In this document: positions 46,124 through 63,309 of the stretch, one piece after another
Numbering within the stretch: the first letter of the stretch is position 1
How the letters are laid out: the number at the start of each line of letters is the position of its first letter
DNA from: Viola odorata
Lineage: Eukaryota; Streptophyta; Magnoliopsida; Malpighiales; Violaceae
NCBI GenBank assembly: GCA_963691705.1
Contig: OY829541.1
Span: 55,661,931 to 55,725,930 of the forward strand
Direction of reading: 5' to 3'
DNA length: 64,000 nucleotides
Notes under the pieces: model-generated
The model's database searches: none
What the model was told of the DNA's origin: nothing
What the model saw: only the letters and a program-made list of their open reading frames with translations
Made by a program: the position numbers and the translations under genes

Positions 46124-47042
46124 TAGGGGTGAGCTGATCCGACAGATTCGGTCAAAACTCAAAGTTCGGTCGGTGTCGGAGCGAACATCGGTGAGGGCTA
46201 GTGATGTCTGAAAATTTTCGCCGAACGTCGGATTTTCGGAATCCGAAGAAATCCGAAATGCTCCGAACCCATACACGCACACAGTTTAGTCGTTTTCTCG
46301 GGCTCCGATACGGCTCGGACACGACGGCGGCACGACTTGATGTGGATATCAGCCTTCACGAGGAGCTGAAATGGATTTTTTGGTCCATGGAGAGTATTTG
46401 TTTCATCTTTACTTTAGCTTTAAAGAGACGGTCGAAGCAAGAGAGAGGAGATGAGTTAGGACTTAGGATTTAGCAAAGATTTGAATCTGCGTTTTTACTT
46501 TTTGCAGAGGTTAGGTAATTTGGGGAAGAAAGGTGGAGTGGAAGGGAAGTGGGAGAAGACAATTTCGTGGGCTTTCAGCTTATGGGCTAAGATGGCCCGA
46601 CTAAATTCATTCGAAGCTCACCACTTTGTTTTTTTTCCTTTTTTCTTTGTTTTTTTTTCTTTTGAAAAACACTACTCTTGTTTAGGAAGTTGAATTATTT
46701 ATTTAGAACTTAATTCCTTAGGAGGAAAATTTAATTTTGATTGATGCATAAATTAGTCCAATATATATTACATTTATATTTTATTTTATTTTACAAAATC
46801 ATTTTAGAGAATATGTTGTTTATTTGAGGAAAATTTGATTTTAGATAAGTAGTTAATTTTAAAAAGCTCATGCCACTAATGAGCCGATTTATCTGAAAAA
46901 TTGGACTGAATTTATCCAAATCTGAAATTTTCGAATTAGAACCAGATTTATTGGGGGGGAGGGGGGAATCCGGATTACATTCGACAAAATTTGATCTGAT
47001 TTTGTTGGAATCCGATCCGAAGTTCCGAATGCTCACCCCTAT
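46124..47042. mobile_element. hAT element, non-autonomous, 919 bp
   Basis: Terminal inverted repeats TAGGGGTGAGC at both ends (right end read inward: TAGGGGTGAGCATTCGGAAC). The flanks TGCATGTC (46116-46123) and TGCATGTT (47043-47050) match at 7 of 8 positions, as expected for hAT. The subterminal region is rich in TTCGG/TCCGAA words. The interior has no convincing coding region. A 16-17 bp G-rich run lies near 46950-46966. Confidence 0.88.
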
Positions 47043-47050
47043 GCATGTTT

Positions 47051-48463
47051 AAGTATTGGACCACTTGTTAGATTATTGGTAGGGATTAATTGAGACATAT
47101 TAAGTAGAGGGATGAGCACAATGTATGGTGTTTGTACAAATTCTATGTTTAAAGACTTCTCAAATTGGCACTCACCGAGGGAGGCATATGGTTGACAATG
47201 ACTATAGCGACAAAGGAAAGTTCCTTGGAACATTCTCTCGATCTAAAAGAAGAAAAAAGATTAATAAATGAAGTAGGAAGTTTCATAGAAGGTACTAGGT
47301 GTTTTCTTTTACAAAATGTCACTCGTGGTTGTAGTCGCAACTCCCTCAATTCCCTTAATTAGAATTGTACTAGTTTTTAGCTCTGGCTAAAGGATTAAAA
47401 TTCTATTAATTAACATTTATAAATCATAATTATAAGACCAGTCACCTTAATAACATACAACTGTTCACTACCAAAATGATTAAATAAAAAACCATAATTT
47501 ATAAAATAGTTCATCGAATTGAAAACAAATCGGATTTTTAGATTTAAATACTTCTTCGATCCATTGACTATAAATTTCACAATCATTCGCACGTCTACAT
47601 TAACTTAATTATTTTTGAAAAAACGTATTAACCACTCAAATTTATTGCATTCATCTACTCGTATTTTTAACTGGTGAAGATTTAAATTGAAAATCTTATT
47701 CACCCATCACGGATTGGCCGTGGGGTGTGCATGACCACCACAGTATCGTACTACGTGTCGATCAATCTTAACTACTGAGAGGTAAGCGCGTAATTACTGC
47801 ATGCGCGGGAGGGTAGTTAAGTAAACACATTTGAATTCTCGAAAAATAAACTGCCCAGCGAGTGACTGCGTGACTCGGAGTAAGAATTTTAAAAGTCTGT
47901 GAACAAATCTTCTTGTAAGAAGTTCTTTCGTTTTCTTTTTTGGCCAAAGAATTTTTGCTTTGGCATTTTTTCTTGTTTTGGTTGATGACTATACATCCTT
48001 TGTCCTTTGCTTTGTTTCCAAGCCAACCTTTTTGGTGTCTTCTTACTTAAAAGCACACAATACAACACTCGGTTTTCAATTCATAATCTGTACTATGATG
48101 CCCTGTTCTTAGTTTTTGCGGGGTAAGTTATAGTTTTTAATTTCCTGCGGTTTGTATTTTGGTAAAAGTTTAGGACTTTTGTTGTTGCTGTTAGTTATAT
48201 TGTTGTTCTTACCAGTAAAAACTGCTCCTTTTCAGATTTTTGATGGGTTCCCCCCCCCCCCCCCCTTAATTGGTATATGTTGGAGTTTTTTGATATTAGT
48301 CAATGGTTGTTAGAGACGGAGAAAAGTTCAAGTAACTAACAGTGTTAGAGATGATTTTTTTGTCTTCTTTCCGTTTGAATTGAATTTTTTGGCTCTAAAG
48401 TTGGTTTCTTTCTTCCTTTGACAGGATTTTGAATTTGAAATCTATGTTACAATTCTGAATTCG
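47051..48463 (+). promoter_or_regulatory. ECA2 promoter and leader with a 5' UTR intron
   Basis: AT-rich upstream DNA. The leader appears split: a donor GG|GTAAGTT at 48123 and an acceptor TTTGACAG ending at 48424 give a 302 bp intron, leaving 39 nt of leader before the start codon. The intron contains a run of 16 C at 48250-48265. Confidence 0.55.
48250..48265. repeat. Poly(C)16 homopolymer in ECA2 5' UTR intron
   Basis: An uninterrupted run of 16 C in the inferred leader intron. Such runs vary in length and are prone to sequencing error. Confidence 0.9.
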
Positions 48464-52420
<3,957 letters not shown>

Positions 52421-52561
52421 GCGCTTGCTATATTATTAGGTCTTCAATTCCTGCATCTAAATGTTTGTCAGCTTTCTACAGTGTCCTTGTTAAATAGCTC
52501 ACCTGAAATGTACATATAGTTCCTTGTTTGAAAAAGTTAATAAATAAACAATTAACCACCT
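52421..52561. other. Very short convergent 3' intergenic region ECA2 / PPR
   Basis: Only 141 bp separates the stop codons of two convergent genes. AATAAA-like words occur on the plus strand (TAATAAATAAACA near 52540). The 3' UTRs are likely to overlap. Confidence 0.7.
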
Positions 52562-54235
52562 TTATTCCATAATGCACAACTCTTCAAGTTCATCTTCAAA
52601 AATATTCAGAGTAACATTCAGCTTCATTTTTTCTGTAATTTCTTTCAACAATGCATAAATTTCATCGCAACGTGGGTGTGCCGAATCTTCCACCATAAAC
52701 TTATGAAGTTCACCTCCTTCTTCAATGAAACTGTATCCAGCTGCCTTCCTGATTTGCCCACCTTTCATCATCTTTCTAACCTTTGCAACCCCATCCCAAC
52801 GACCTGCTGATGCGTATATATTGGAAAGAATCACATAGTTCCCTGGGTTCCATGGCTCAAGCTCGAAGAGACGCTCAGCTGCTATTTCTGCAAACTCAAC
52901 ATTATTGTGGAAACTACAAGCACCCAGCAGTGCTCCCCATATGACAGAATCTGGCTTCATTCGCATACTTTTTATGAGATCATACGCCTCTCTTAATTCT
53001 CCAGCGCGTGCTAAGAGATCAACCATGCAACCATAATGCTCTAGTTTTGGAGAGAGCGAGAATTTTGTCTTCATTGAATTGAAAAGTTGCCTGCCCTTTT
53101 CAATCAGGCCGCCATGAGTGCATGCTAATATAAGTCCTACGAAGGTCACATCGTCAGGTGCAGTCCCTTCTCTCTGTATTAGAATCAACAAGATCCAAAC
53201 ATGTTCATCAGTGCCAAAATATTGCTCTGGCAATACCATTCTGAACGTCAAGAAATTCATCAACATAAGAAAACCGACTAACAAATGAAAGAAGAACACT
53301 TATTATACCAGCATTTGAGCATAAAGCTGAAGAGCCTCGTTGCTTCTCCCATGGATGGCGAAACCCATGATCATTGAATTCCAAGAGCACACAGTTTTCC
53401 TCTTCCCAATCCCATCAAAGACACGCTTCCCGACATCAATTTGACCACACCTTGAATAGAACTCTAATAAAGCATTGCTCACGTACAAGTTTCTTAACAT
53501 CCCGTTCTCTCGTGCAAATGCTTCAATCCTCTCACCAACTCGCAATGCTCCAGTATTTGCACAAGCTGGAAGTACACTAGCTATAGTCACTTCATTTGGC
53601 CTAACACTTTTCTCCTTCTCCATCTTCAAAAACATATCTAAAGCCATCTCATACTGCCCATTCTGCGAGTACCCAGATATTATCGTTGTCCAAGAAACCA
53701 CATTCCGACCAGGCATTAATCTGAACAGTTTCAACGCTTCCTCCATGCACCCGCTTCTCGAATAACCGGCAATCAAAGAATTCCAAGTGGGTATGTCTCT
53801 GTCAGCCATTCCGTCGAACACTTTCCGGGCTAAAACTATGTCGCCCAGTTTTGCATACATGTCAACTAAAGCGGTTAAGGCATACACATCAGACTCAAAC
53901 CCTGATTTTACAAAATGGGCGTGGAACAGTTGGCCAGGGAGAGGCGAAGAGAAAAAAGCAAAAGCGGCGAACATGAAGGTGAAAGTGTGATGGTTTGGCG
54001 GACAGTTTTTGAGGCACATTTGGTTGTATAAAGCGAGACATTTGTGGGGTTGGTTTCTTGAGGAGTAAGCTTGAATGAGCTTGTTATAGAGGAAGACGGT
54101 TGGTTGGGGAATATTGTCAAACAGGTTCTGCGCATAAGGGATGTTTTGGATTTGCAGGAGTTGTACGATGAGGGTTTTGGTGTGGTTTGCGCCTCTTCTT
54201 AGGCCATGTGCATGAATTTGCTTCAACTGGTTCAT
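52562..54235 (-). CDS. Pentatricopeptide repeat protein, PLS-class E/E+ (At5g08510-like)
   Basis: RNA-binding PPR protein; PLS-class members usually act in organelle C-to-U RNA editing. Two minus-strand exons, 54235-53309 and 53173-52562, joined by a short GT-AG intron (135 bp), give 512 aa, matching Arabidopsis At5g08510 (511 aa). It begins MNQLKQIHAHGLRRGAN. PPR motifs run through most of the length (FLYNKLIQAYSSRNQPHKCL, DIPTWNSLIAGYSRSGCMEE, VVSWTTIISGYSQNGQYEMA, CSWNSMIMGFAIHGRSNEAL, HYGCMVDLLARAGELREAYD). E and E+ motifs follow (VIWGALLGACSFHNNVEFAE, AAGYSFIEEGGELHKFMVED). No DYW deaminase domain is present, so editing would need a partner deaminase. A clear transit peptide is not obvious. 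Target RNA unknown. Confidence 0.93.
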
Positions 54236-54929
54236 ATGAAAAAACTAAAACTAAAAAGAAATAAAGGAAAAGCTTGTTCTATATGATTGATAACGTTCGA
54301 ACAAGATTATTCTCCGGCGGAAGGGTAGAGAGAACAATTCGGGAGACCGAAATCGTTAAATTGAAAATTCATCCAGCTCCAGCATTAAACAAAACATTGG
54401 CAAGCTAGTCTGAAACCCCAAATGAAAGTGCTGTCTCTAACTTGCCATAAAACAGACATCAAGATTCAAAACCTCTTAGTTTTTACTAAAAACAAGGTCA
54501 TTTTCTATATAAATAAAATGGAAAACAAAGAAAAAAGAAAAATTCTTGCAGCTAAATAGTCAGGTGAGAAATTGATTTGCCTCTTTACGCACCATTTTCT
54601 GAAACAATAGCTAATCAGCCTAATGGGGCTTAAACTGTACAAATAACAAATTTTGTGACATTTAATATAAGCCACTTCTAGAATCCAACTCTACCAATGT
54701 TTATCTTTACAGCCAAAGAAACATGTATGAAAAAGCTACAATTCCATCATCCATATCCATCTTCTTCTAGAATCGGCCGCGTTCCCTTCTAACCTGCTCT
54801 AACATAAGAATTTTTGAGGTCTCATGCCCGACCATACAGAATCATCCTGCACAGAGTTGAGCATCATGGCATGGCTGATTCATAGTGCGGAAATTCTAGT
54901 CTGATCATATACCTGTCAGGGTAAATTCT
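54236..54929. other. Intergenic: PPR 5' flank and PUB 3' UTR
   Basis: It lies between two minus-strand genes. No gene or bounded repeat; presumably the PPR promoter and the U-box gene 3' UTR. Confidence 0.55.
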
Positions 54930-57900
54930 TCAGAAGTAAGAGGATTGATCGTGAAGTACATTCAAGTGAGCGAGTATTCTAGCCGAAAGTGACTTCATGC
55001 TGCTGCTCCCTCGCTGTGTTAAGTCAACCAAAGGCATCTGTGCAGAGGCTCCATACTTCTGTTTCAACTCTGGGAGCCGGAAAATCCTTTCTAAAGCATT
55101 TAGGGCCTTCTCTTGCACTCCAGGAGAGGAAGAACTAAGACATTTTATCATTGGTGGTATCGCATTTTTCTCTGCAAGTACCTTACTACCATTCTGAAGT
55201 CTCACTTCTTCAATTAGAGTCAAGAGTGCATCCAAAGATGCTTCACGGACTCCAGGATCAGTGTCTTCAAGAAGCCTGACAAGGGGGCTTACTGCATCTG
55301 CTTCCACAAGGCAAAATGATGATTCAATGTCACAGATTCCTCCATGAATAAGGCAACCAGTTTCTTGTGAAATAGAGAAGCACCAAAATCCTTTAGCTCT
55401 TGGAATCGGCCTGCTAAGCATTGCTGAATTCTCTGAAAAATGAGCAAGAGAAGTGGCAGCGTATTTCTTTGTCAGGGGACTTCCAAAGGCTAACAGCCGT
55501 ACTAAGACAGGAATAGCACCTGCCTCGGCAGCTTTCTTTTGCCATTCCAAGTTCCTTGAAACAGAAAACCGACACATGGCTCCAGCAGCATTTTCCACTA
55601 ATTGATTTTTGTTGAGATTTGTGTGTCCACAATCACCGAGATACCTCAAAATGGCTGGAAGTGCCCCAGCGTCCAGAAGCGATTGAGTTATCTGAGATGT
55701 TTCAGGGAGGTTAGAGATAATGGCCACTGCAGAAGAAACCTCTTCCATTTCACCAGAGGACTGGATGATTCTAAGCAAGGTCTCAAGTAACTCCTGATGT
55801 ACATGCTCCAGGATGGTGGCTTCATCAGCGTCTTCCACCAAGCAACGCAACAGTTTCACAGCGTTTGCTCGTACATTTATGCTCTCATGCTCGCATAATT
55901 GCACCAGTATTTGTACAGCTGAGCACTGGTGTATAATCAAATCAGTTAGTAACTAGAAATGCTACCTTACACAAACATATTTAACAGAAAAGTCACAACC
56001 AGGCATGAAGAGAAGTTTTCGCATAGTCATGTCCTAGAGCTGAGTATACTTTTTAAAAGGTTTCCATGATTTTCTAGATCATGTTGAATTTTTCAATCCA
56101 GTAAGACATTTAAAATAGGTTCAGGATCTTAAATGACCTTATAAGCATTGGAAGAACACAGCAAACTTTTGTCATGCTAGTCAATCTATATGTGCCTTTC
56201 CGTAGAGTCAATTACCGTCAGCCCTAGGATGTGTCTGTTTAAGGTTTAAAGTTCAAAGAACCTAGGAGCCACCAGTGCATTTTCGTTGTTCAATCATTAA
56301 GACACATCAAGACATGGTACATGCACAATCTTTTGTATACCTCATTAACCAACTTGGACTTGACATTTGCTGCTGAGGGGGACTGACAAAGGGATTGGAA
56401 GGTTCGAAGAATGTTCCCTTGCACATCAGGCCCTGTCAAGTTAACTAAAGAGAAGAGCTTGAAAGCATCATCATCAGAATCCAATAAAGAAAGAGGAGTT
56501 GAACTGGATTCCTGAGACATAGTTGATATGGCAAGGTGCATAATCGTTGCAGAAATATGCTCCCGCAAACCTGAGGACGATGAGATGGGTTGGAAGAGAA
56601 GGCTAAGTAATGGACGGAATGAACCTTCTCTAATCATCTGCGGACCATTTTCTGGTAAGCTTGAGAGGTTCTGAAGTGCTCTGACAGCCACCTTTCTCAT
56701 CTGAATGTCTTGATGAGAGAGTAACTGAAGAAGTGGACCCAGAATACCACCATCAAACAAAGATGCATTATTGTGGTCATTTAATTCCATTTCTGCCAAA
56801 GTTGATGCCATAGCCATTCTCACATCTTCTGGTCCTGCATAAATAAAGGAAAACATGTTGCTGGAGTATGAGCATCTAGGATGAGTTATGCCCCTAGAAT
56901 CACAAGTATACACCATAATTGTGGCAATACGAATTATATATGTGGCAGGCTTGGGAGAAAAAAATTATGGCAGGATGCTTTGTTGAAACATGCCCAACAT
57001 CACCTTAGAGATAAACTATATAGCAAAACATTTGTTGATGAAACAATTAATTGCGATGCCTAGCATGTTTACAATTAAGGAAGCTAACACACAAACTGTA
57101 CACCAGAGATTTAGGGATATCAGGAATTCAAACAGTTAATGGCCAAAAGTTACATTCATATTGCTGCTAATTGTTTCTAAGGGTTGCAGCCATTTCAGAA
57201 AGCTCATCTCCAACTAAGAAGGAAGTAAGAGGGTAAGCAGTAGGCAGCCTAATGAATACAATTAATAACCTAAACACGGTTATCCTCATTAAGGACATAA
57301 CCTGTAGATAGACGCTGCACAAAATGTTTGAAATAATTTGCCTTTGCCATCTGTATGATGTTCTGATCTGAGAATGAGAGGTTCTCCAATAGCTCTTGTG
57401 CATCTATGGCACCTTGACTATCATCACAGCCAGCCATAGTCACCAGCAGCAGAATGCAACCCTTGACATTTCCAATCCTTTCCCTAACTAAGTTACATTT
57501 TGATAACTCCAACAGTAATGCCACTGCTAACTTTGCTTCCCCAACACGACGTGCAAGAGATCGGACGATTGACTCGATTGCATTATCAATATTTGCAACT
57601 CTTTCCTGCAATACATTTCAAGTTTCAAGAAAACGACGAAGCCAGGTTCCACTAACTTTTCTTGCAAATAAAAAGTAAGAGAGACTGACTAATACAGATA
57701 AAATAAGACTTAAGAGTACCTTTGCATCATCACTATCTCTTGCCAGAATGAAAAGGATGGCAAGAGCACGGATTTTTATATCTCGGTTTTTTTTACCAAC
57801 AAGCTGAATAAGTATGGGTATATAGTTCTCCAGTATAACCCATTCACAATGCTGGTCTCTTTGTTCACAGAGATCTTGCAACTGTTCTAGATAATGAAGC

Positions 57901-58952
57901 ACTTCTTCCTCTTCTTCAGACATGAGCTTTGACTTCAAGGAACCGATGGTAATCATTGTGTTTCTGTCCTTCCATTCTTCTATCGATTGCCTAAGAGTGT
58001 TGTTAGGCCTCAGAATTGATGTGTCAAGGACAGTCATGGTCAGGGGGCACAGGTTGCTCCCATCTGAAAACCATTTTTCAATTGCACTTCTCTCATATGT
58101 CTGTCCTGAAGAGGTCTCCACAGGATCCAACATAACTTCCCGTGTAATTGGGCAGTAAAATGACTGGAGAGGTTCCAACGGTTGAGTGCCCAAAGACTTC
58201 CGCTTGGCGAAATATTTTCTCTCTTTCTCCTTAGGTGATAAAGCAGCATCTGTCCTTTCTAGTAATGCAATTATCTGGTCCAATTGTATAGCTTCAGCCT
58301 CGTCTTTCCTGAGTTGTGCATTCTCAATTTCCCCCTTGAACTCCTCAAGTTCTTTCTTCAATGCAGAACTCTCGGTAGATATACCAACAGCCTCTGCAAT
58401 GCAAACCAGATGATTATTGGCATAAGAACGATCAACGTTCCTCTCTTGTATACCAGACTCAATTTTCTCCAAAATCTCTTCTTCTGCTATAGCGGACTTG
58501 AACTCAGCTCTCTGCATATTATCATGCAGTCTTCCAATCTCTTCAACTATTCCAGCTGAAAGTTCCAAAGAGGTCAAAGGCAGAAGTCTTAAAGCGCGGC
58601 TTATTTCTCTTGTAGCATCCTCTAAGCGCTTAACTATCGTCCGGCTATTTACCAGGAGGTATACTTTGTTTCTCTTGGCGGTTTCCACTGTGAGCTGCTT
58701 TGCAGCTTCGATTTCTTTACTGAGGATCTCAATACAAGTGTTTAAGCTCTCAGAACGAATCTTGTCTTTCTTATTCAACTCTTTTAGTACAGGGACAATT
58801 CTTTTCAAATAGTTGCTAAGTTCATTAAAGCTCTCTTTATTAACAACCACATTGTTGGTAGCATATATGACCTCCATCATGCTTTCTACAATCTGCGAAA
58901 TGGCTTCAGAAGCCGGAATTGACACCCCTGAAACCACATCTAGTGCCATCAT
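54930..58952 (-). CDS. U-box / ARM-repeat E3 ubiquitin ligase (PUB43/44-like)
   Basis: Plant U-box ubiquitin ligase: the U-box recruits a charged E2 and the ARM repeats bind substrate; SAUL1/PUB44 relatives act in senescence and immune signalling. Four minus-strand exons, 58952-57720, 57605-57302, 56834-56341, 55925-54930, all GT-AG and in frame, give about 1008 aa. Domains: helical U-box N-terminal domain (about residues 15-225, including AKRNKVYLLVNSRTIVKRLE); U-box (about 263-335: FYCPITREVMLDPVETSSGQ, YERSAIEKWF, LCPLTM, LRPNNTLRQSIEEW); then ARM repeats to the C terminus (ALLLELSKCNLVRERIGNV, VRALQNLSSLPENG, AVAIISNLPETSQITQSLL, VSPLVRLLEDTDPGVREASL). Length is typical of the UND-containing PUB43/44-like group. 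Two adjacent ATGs (MMAL) make the start ambiguous by one residue. Substrate unknown. Confidence 0.94.
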
Positions 58953-61900
58953 GCAATAACCAACCCTAGCTAGGAGCTAAAGAAACTACATTTAGAACCA
59001 GTAAAACTGTTGCAGGACAATCATCAGAACATTTTGATGAGAATGGGGTATCATAGCCACATCTACCCAAACTGGAGAACCACAAAGATCTTCAGCAATT
59101 CAACGAGTCCAGTTCTGACGCTTCACCAACCTAAGGTCAGCTTTAGTGTTGGTCACAATCTGAATTAATCGATAGAAAAGTAAGACAATTGAATTGCATT
59201 AGTAACGATTTGAAGCCCCGAAAAGAAACAACCTCCTTAGTTGCTTATAGATAAAAGTCTTTCTTTACACAATGCCTACATTCAGTTCCAAGTCACAGAA
59301 AGTAGAAAACTTTGAGTACCAAACTGATGCTATAAACTCAAACAAAAACAAGAACACATGTGGATTACAATGACAGAAATCTATTTACTTCCTAAGCATA
59401 AAACAACCAAAATCAACATTTTGAAAAGAACTATACCTAAGGAGCAAACTCATTTATGCTTCAACATGAAATGCCTAACTCAAAGCTTCTTGGGCTTCCT
59501 TGAATGAGCTTCAATTATACAAAACAGGCAATAGATATCATTTTTAACCTCATTCGTTAGCAAAATTCCTCACCTCACAACAGGCGGCCATAGAGAAGAA
59601 GAAGCATGTTTCTCTTAATCAAGGTCAACTAAATGAGAGTAGAGAAAGGTTTTGTTCAGTGAATTCAAAGACATTAAATAGAAAGTAAAGCATGGGTCAC
59701 GACTCACGAGTCAAAACGGGCACTACAAACGTTGAACTGGACCAAAAGAATCAAACTTTATATTTTGTTTCAAGAGCAGATAGAGGAAAGGACCTGTACG
59801 GACGTGAAATGCGGCTGGCGCATGACAGAAGCTGGTGGTTGTTGCTGGAGCTTTTTCCCGGGAAAATTTGGGACCGAACCCAAACAACGAAGAAGACAAA
59901 GAAATCCAGAGATAAATAAATAAGTGAATATAATAAAGAAACGAGCAGAGACTTCTGTTTTTGGTTGGTGATGATCGGGAGATATTATTGAAGAGTCGTT
60001 TTGTTTCCTTTATTGCAAATTAGAGAGAAAAAGGAGTAACTAACTGGAAAGGACGATGACTCAGTCCAGTAATGTCTTGGCTGTCTTGGCAACTAGCGAC
60101 GTCACTCAAGTCCAAATGGAAATGTTTTGACAATTTCCTATTTTTGTTCTTGCTAATTTCGTATTGACTTTATAAGAAAGTAAGTCAGCTTACATCAAAT
60201 AAAACGACCAATATTGGTTCTGTGGTTTGAGTTATAGCGACAATTATTTACTCTTAATTCAAGTTTTGGTTGATTTAGGTTGAGATGTTAAAGTTAAACA
60301 TTCATTTATTCTTAATTTAAGTTTAAGATTGACTTATTTACTTTTTTTATTAGAAAAATTAGTTGTATTATTAATTATTATTATTATTATAATATTAGAA
60401 CTCGAACTTTTACTTTATATGATAAAAACGATATACACCTAATTAGTTTTAATACAAGTTTTGAAATTTTAGTTGAAAAATAAAGTAAAATCCCATCAAA
60501 TAATTATGTTATTTAGAGCTCAAATTTCATTAGGAGATTTCTTAAGATTCATGTGTTCAACTCTTGTGGAAAAAAAAATTAGTTTAATTAAAGGTACTAT
60601 ATTAAAAAAACAGTTAAATAGTTTATTAATTTTACTACTTTTACCTATCCAATAAATGAATTAGATCATGATACTTTATCACATTTTAAAATTAATTATA
60701 TACGAATGATATTAATTTTGTATCGAAAAAATAATAACAATGCGCAGTGTGAGCCGTTGATCATTGACTCCATTAGAAACAGAATCAAAGGGCAAAGTGG
60801 AAGAACCTCCCCTGCAAAAACGTCTTTGACTAAGCTCAACTTATAGTCTTTAATTCCACAAATTAATTGACTGGTTACAGCTGCACTATGACACCATAGA
60901 AAAGTCTGCAAAAATATTTGGGAAATATTAAGCTACTAGATCAGTTAATACTCGGTGGTATTGTAAGTGGGCCTATAAAACTTTTTGGGAATCCGAGTGC
61001 AAGCTCAAACCTGGCTCGATTCGTATAAGAAGTCCGGAAAAAGTAACACAAAATTTGAGCCCAGCCCATAACTTACCCCGACCCCAAATTTTGCTTTTCT
61101 TTTAGCAGTTTGTTCATTGTTTTCCTGTGCTTGATGCAAAAATACGGAGTTTCCTTTAGCATTGAGGATTTCGGCTGTGTTTGATCTCTTCATGAATGTC
61201 AGTGACTAATAGAAGTTGCGAACTTTCTATGAGAATTGCTATGCTATATAATTGCCATTTCGATCGTTAGGGAGGCCAGTTATAGGACAAGATGTTTATT
61301 GAGCCTTGAGATAAATAATAAATATGGAAGTATGATTGTTATCCGTTAAGTCTTTTAAAAAATATAAAAATATGGTCATTGAGTTTATAATAGCATGAGG
61401 CTCTCTGACCTAATGGTTAGGAATTCGAATTATTTCACCCTTTTATGGATTTCACTCGATATTGAGTATTGAGATAAATGATAAATTGGAGTCTCATTTA
61501 CAATTCATGACTTTTGAGTGCATTGATTCTCCTTTGGACTTTATTGTAACTTCAACTATGTCAAATACAATTTCATTTTAGATTTGAAGTAGAAAATTTT
61601 GTGATTAAACAAACTAATATTCGTACAAAATTGATTATGAAAAGATAAAGTGTTCATTAGTTATGACAGATAATTCCTCCAAACGTTAAATAAATTTGAG
61701 TAAAGGCACAATCCCATTTGTAGAAATTGAGAAGAAGTAAGCATGGAAATTCCATCTTTTTTTATTTGCATGTGCCCTGTTTTTTATGGCCTGTGCCTTA
61801 ATTGCAACTATATATGTTGGTGCATTACAATACGAACTTAATTTGTTAGGCCATGGAAGAAGACGATAGATGGCATACCGCATACGTGCAAAATTATGCG

Positions 61901-63301
61901 ATCGTTTCGTTTTTTTTTCTTTCATTCAGTTAGGCCCGCAAGCCTAGCCTGGAAAAGACCCGTGTAGGATTCGGCTTAGACCACACCGGGTGTGGGCCTA
62001 GATTATGTGAATATAGGCCCAAGTATGATTTCGTTGATTGGATATTATTTATTCTTAATAACTAATATATATTATTTCTTTAAAAAGGTTGAAAATAAGT
62101 ATCTTTTCACCGCACTTCTTATGTTATTTGATATATTATAAAAACAATAATAAGTGTGAAATGAGTAGCCTTCTTTTATGCAAAATCAAGGTTACAAAAT
62201 CCAGGAATTTGGGGAGGAACTAACCATACTTTTTAAAAATCAGATCTTAACTGGTTCGATCCAACATTTTTTATTAAAAATCGTTGAACTAGAAAAAAAA
62301 ATTAAAAGGGCGAATTAGATAATTGAATCAGTTGATTTGGGCGATTTGATGTTGGTGGATTATGATAACTTTAGAACTAACAAACACCCTGAGCTGGATT
62401 AATTCGGTGGAGTGATCTTTAGGATTAGGAATGTTACAGTACTCAAACTTGTGTCGGTGGGAGGTCCACTTAATATATTATTAATTAGTATTAATTAGAA
62501 GTTTCAAAGTAAATTAATTAATAGGAGCATCATGGTTGGTTTTATAGGGATCACTCCACATGAACAAATCTTGGAACATATCTCTTGAGTCTATTTCTCT
62601 CATATTATATTTGCAGATAATAGTTATCTTAATAATTAAACAATTGGACAAAAAATTAAAAATAAAAGCTCTTATATCCCTCTGCCCACAAATATTCTTT
62701 AAAGTTATTAAAATATTCTTAATAATTAAACTGTTATAGATAATTAATTCTCACGATAATAATTGTAAATTGTAAACTTGGAGTTGGAGGTGCATAAAAT
62801 AAGTTAAAAAGTACTACTTAATTAGTGCTTTCTAATAGAGAAAAAGATTAATAATTGAAATAGCTAAGTTTAAAGCCGTAATGGTGGCAGAAAATAAGCA
62901 ATAAGTGGGCGCTACTTTGCCTGCCCTGCCCCGCCCCAGCTTTCCAAATTACCAAAAACACTTCACACCCCTCAATCATGCATAATTACAAACTGAGTAA
63001 TGGCGTATGGTTACTGGTACTACTAGCATGTATCAGTCTATATCAAGACTGCGATACCAATTCTTGTATAATAAAAAACGACAGGTCATATAAATCATAG
63101 AATTTTGCGATTTGTACAATTAGGGATGTAAAATACATTTCATATATATATATATACACACACGCACGAGAAATTATACATTACTTTTAGTTTTTTATCC
63201 AGTATATTTTTAAAAATTGCTTATTTAATAAAATTAAATTTAAAATTTATCCATTTTATATACAAATGCATTATTGATTGCAGGAGCTTAGACGCCAACT
63301 G
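58953..63301. other. Intergenic region, 4.3 kb
   Basis: 58953-60000 is the 5' flank and probable leader of the U-box gene. Beyond that it is AT-rich with no supported gene. Short ORFs at 59692-59923 overlap in two frames and match nothing known. A G/C-rich patch near 61930-62010 and a TATATA..CACACACG microsatellite at about 63140-63167 are the only features. Confidence 0.5.
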
Positions 63302-63309
63302 TATAAATA
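63302..63309 (+). promoter_or_regulatory. TATA box of the RABA-like gene
   Basis: TATAAATA in the context AACTGTATAAATAAAA, 230 bp upstream of the chosen start codon. This would place the transcription start near 63335. Confidence 0.55.

Noticed and set aside
59692..59923. Two overlapping ORFs upstream of the U-box gene
   Set aside because: Short, in different frames of the same DNA, no recognised domain, and located in the probable promoter of the minus-strand gene.
61395..61450. tRNA-like or SINE-like words (CTGACCTAATGGTTAGG, ATTCGAATT)
   Set aside because: The A-box-like and B-box-like words are far too close together and no stems form; no poly(A) tail or target duplication.
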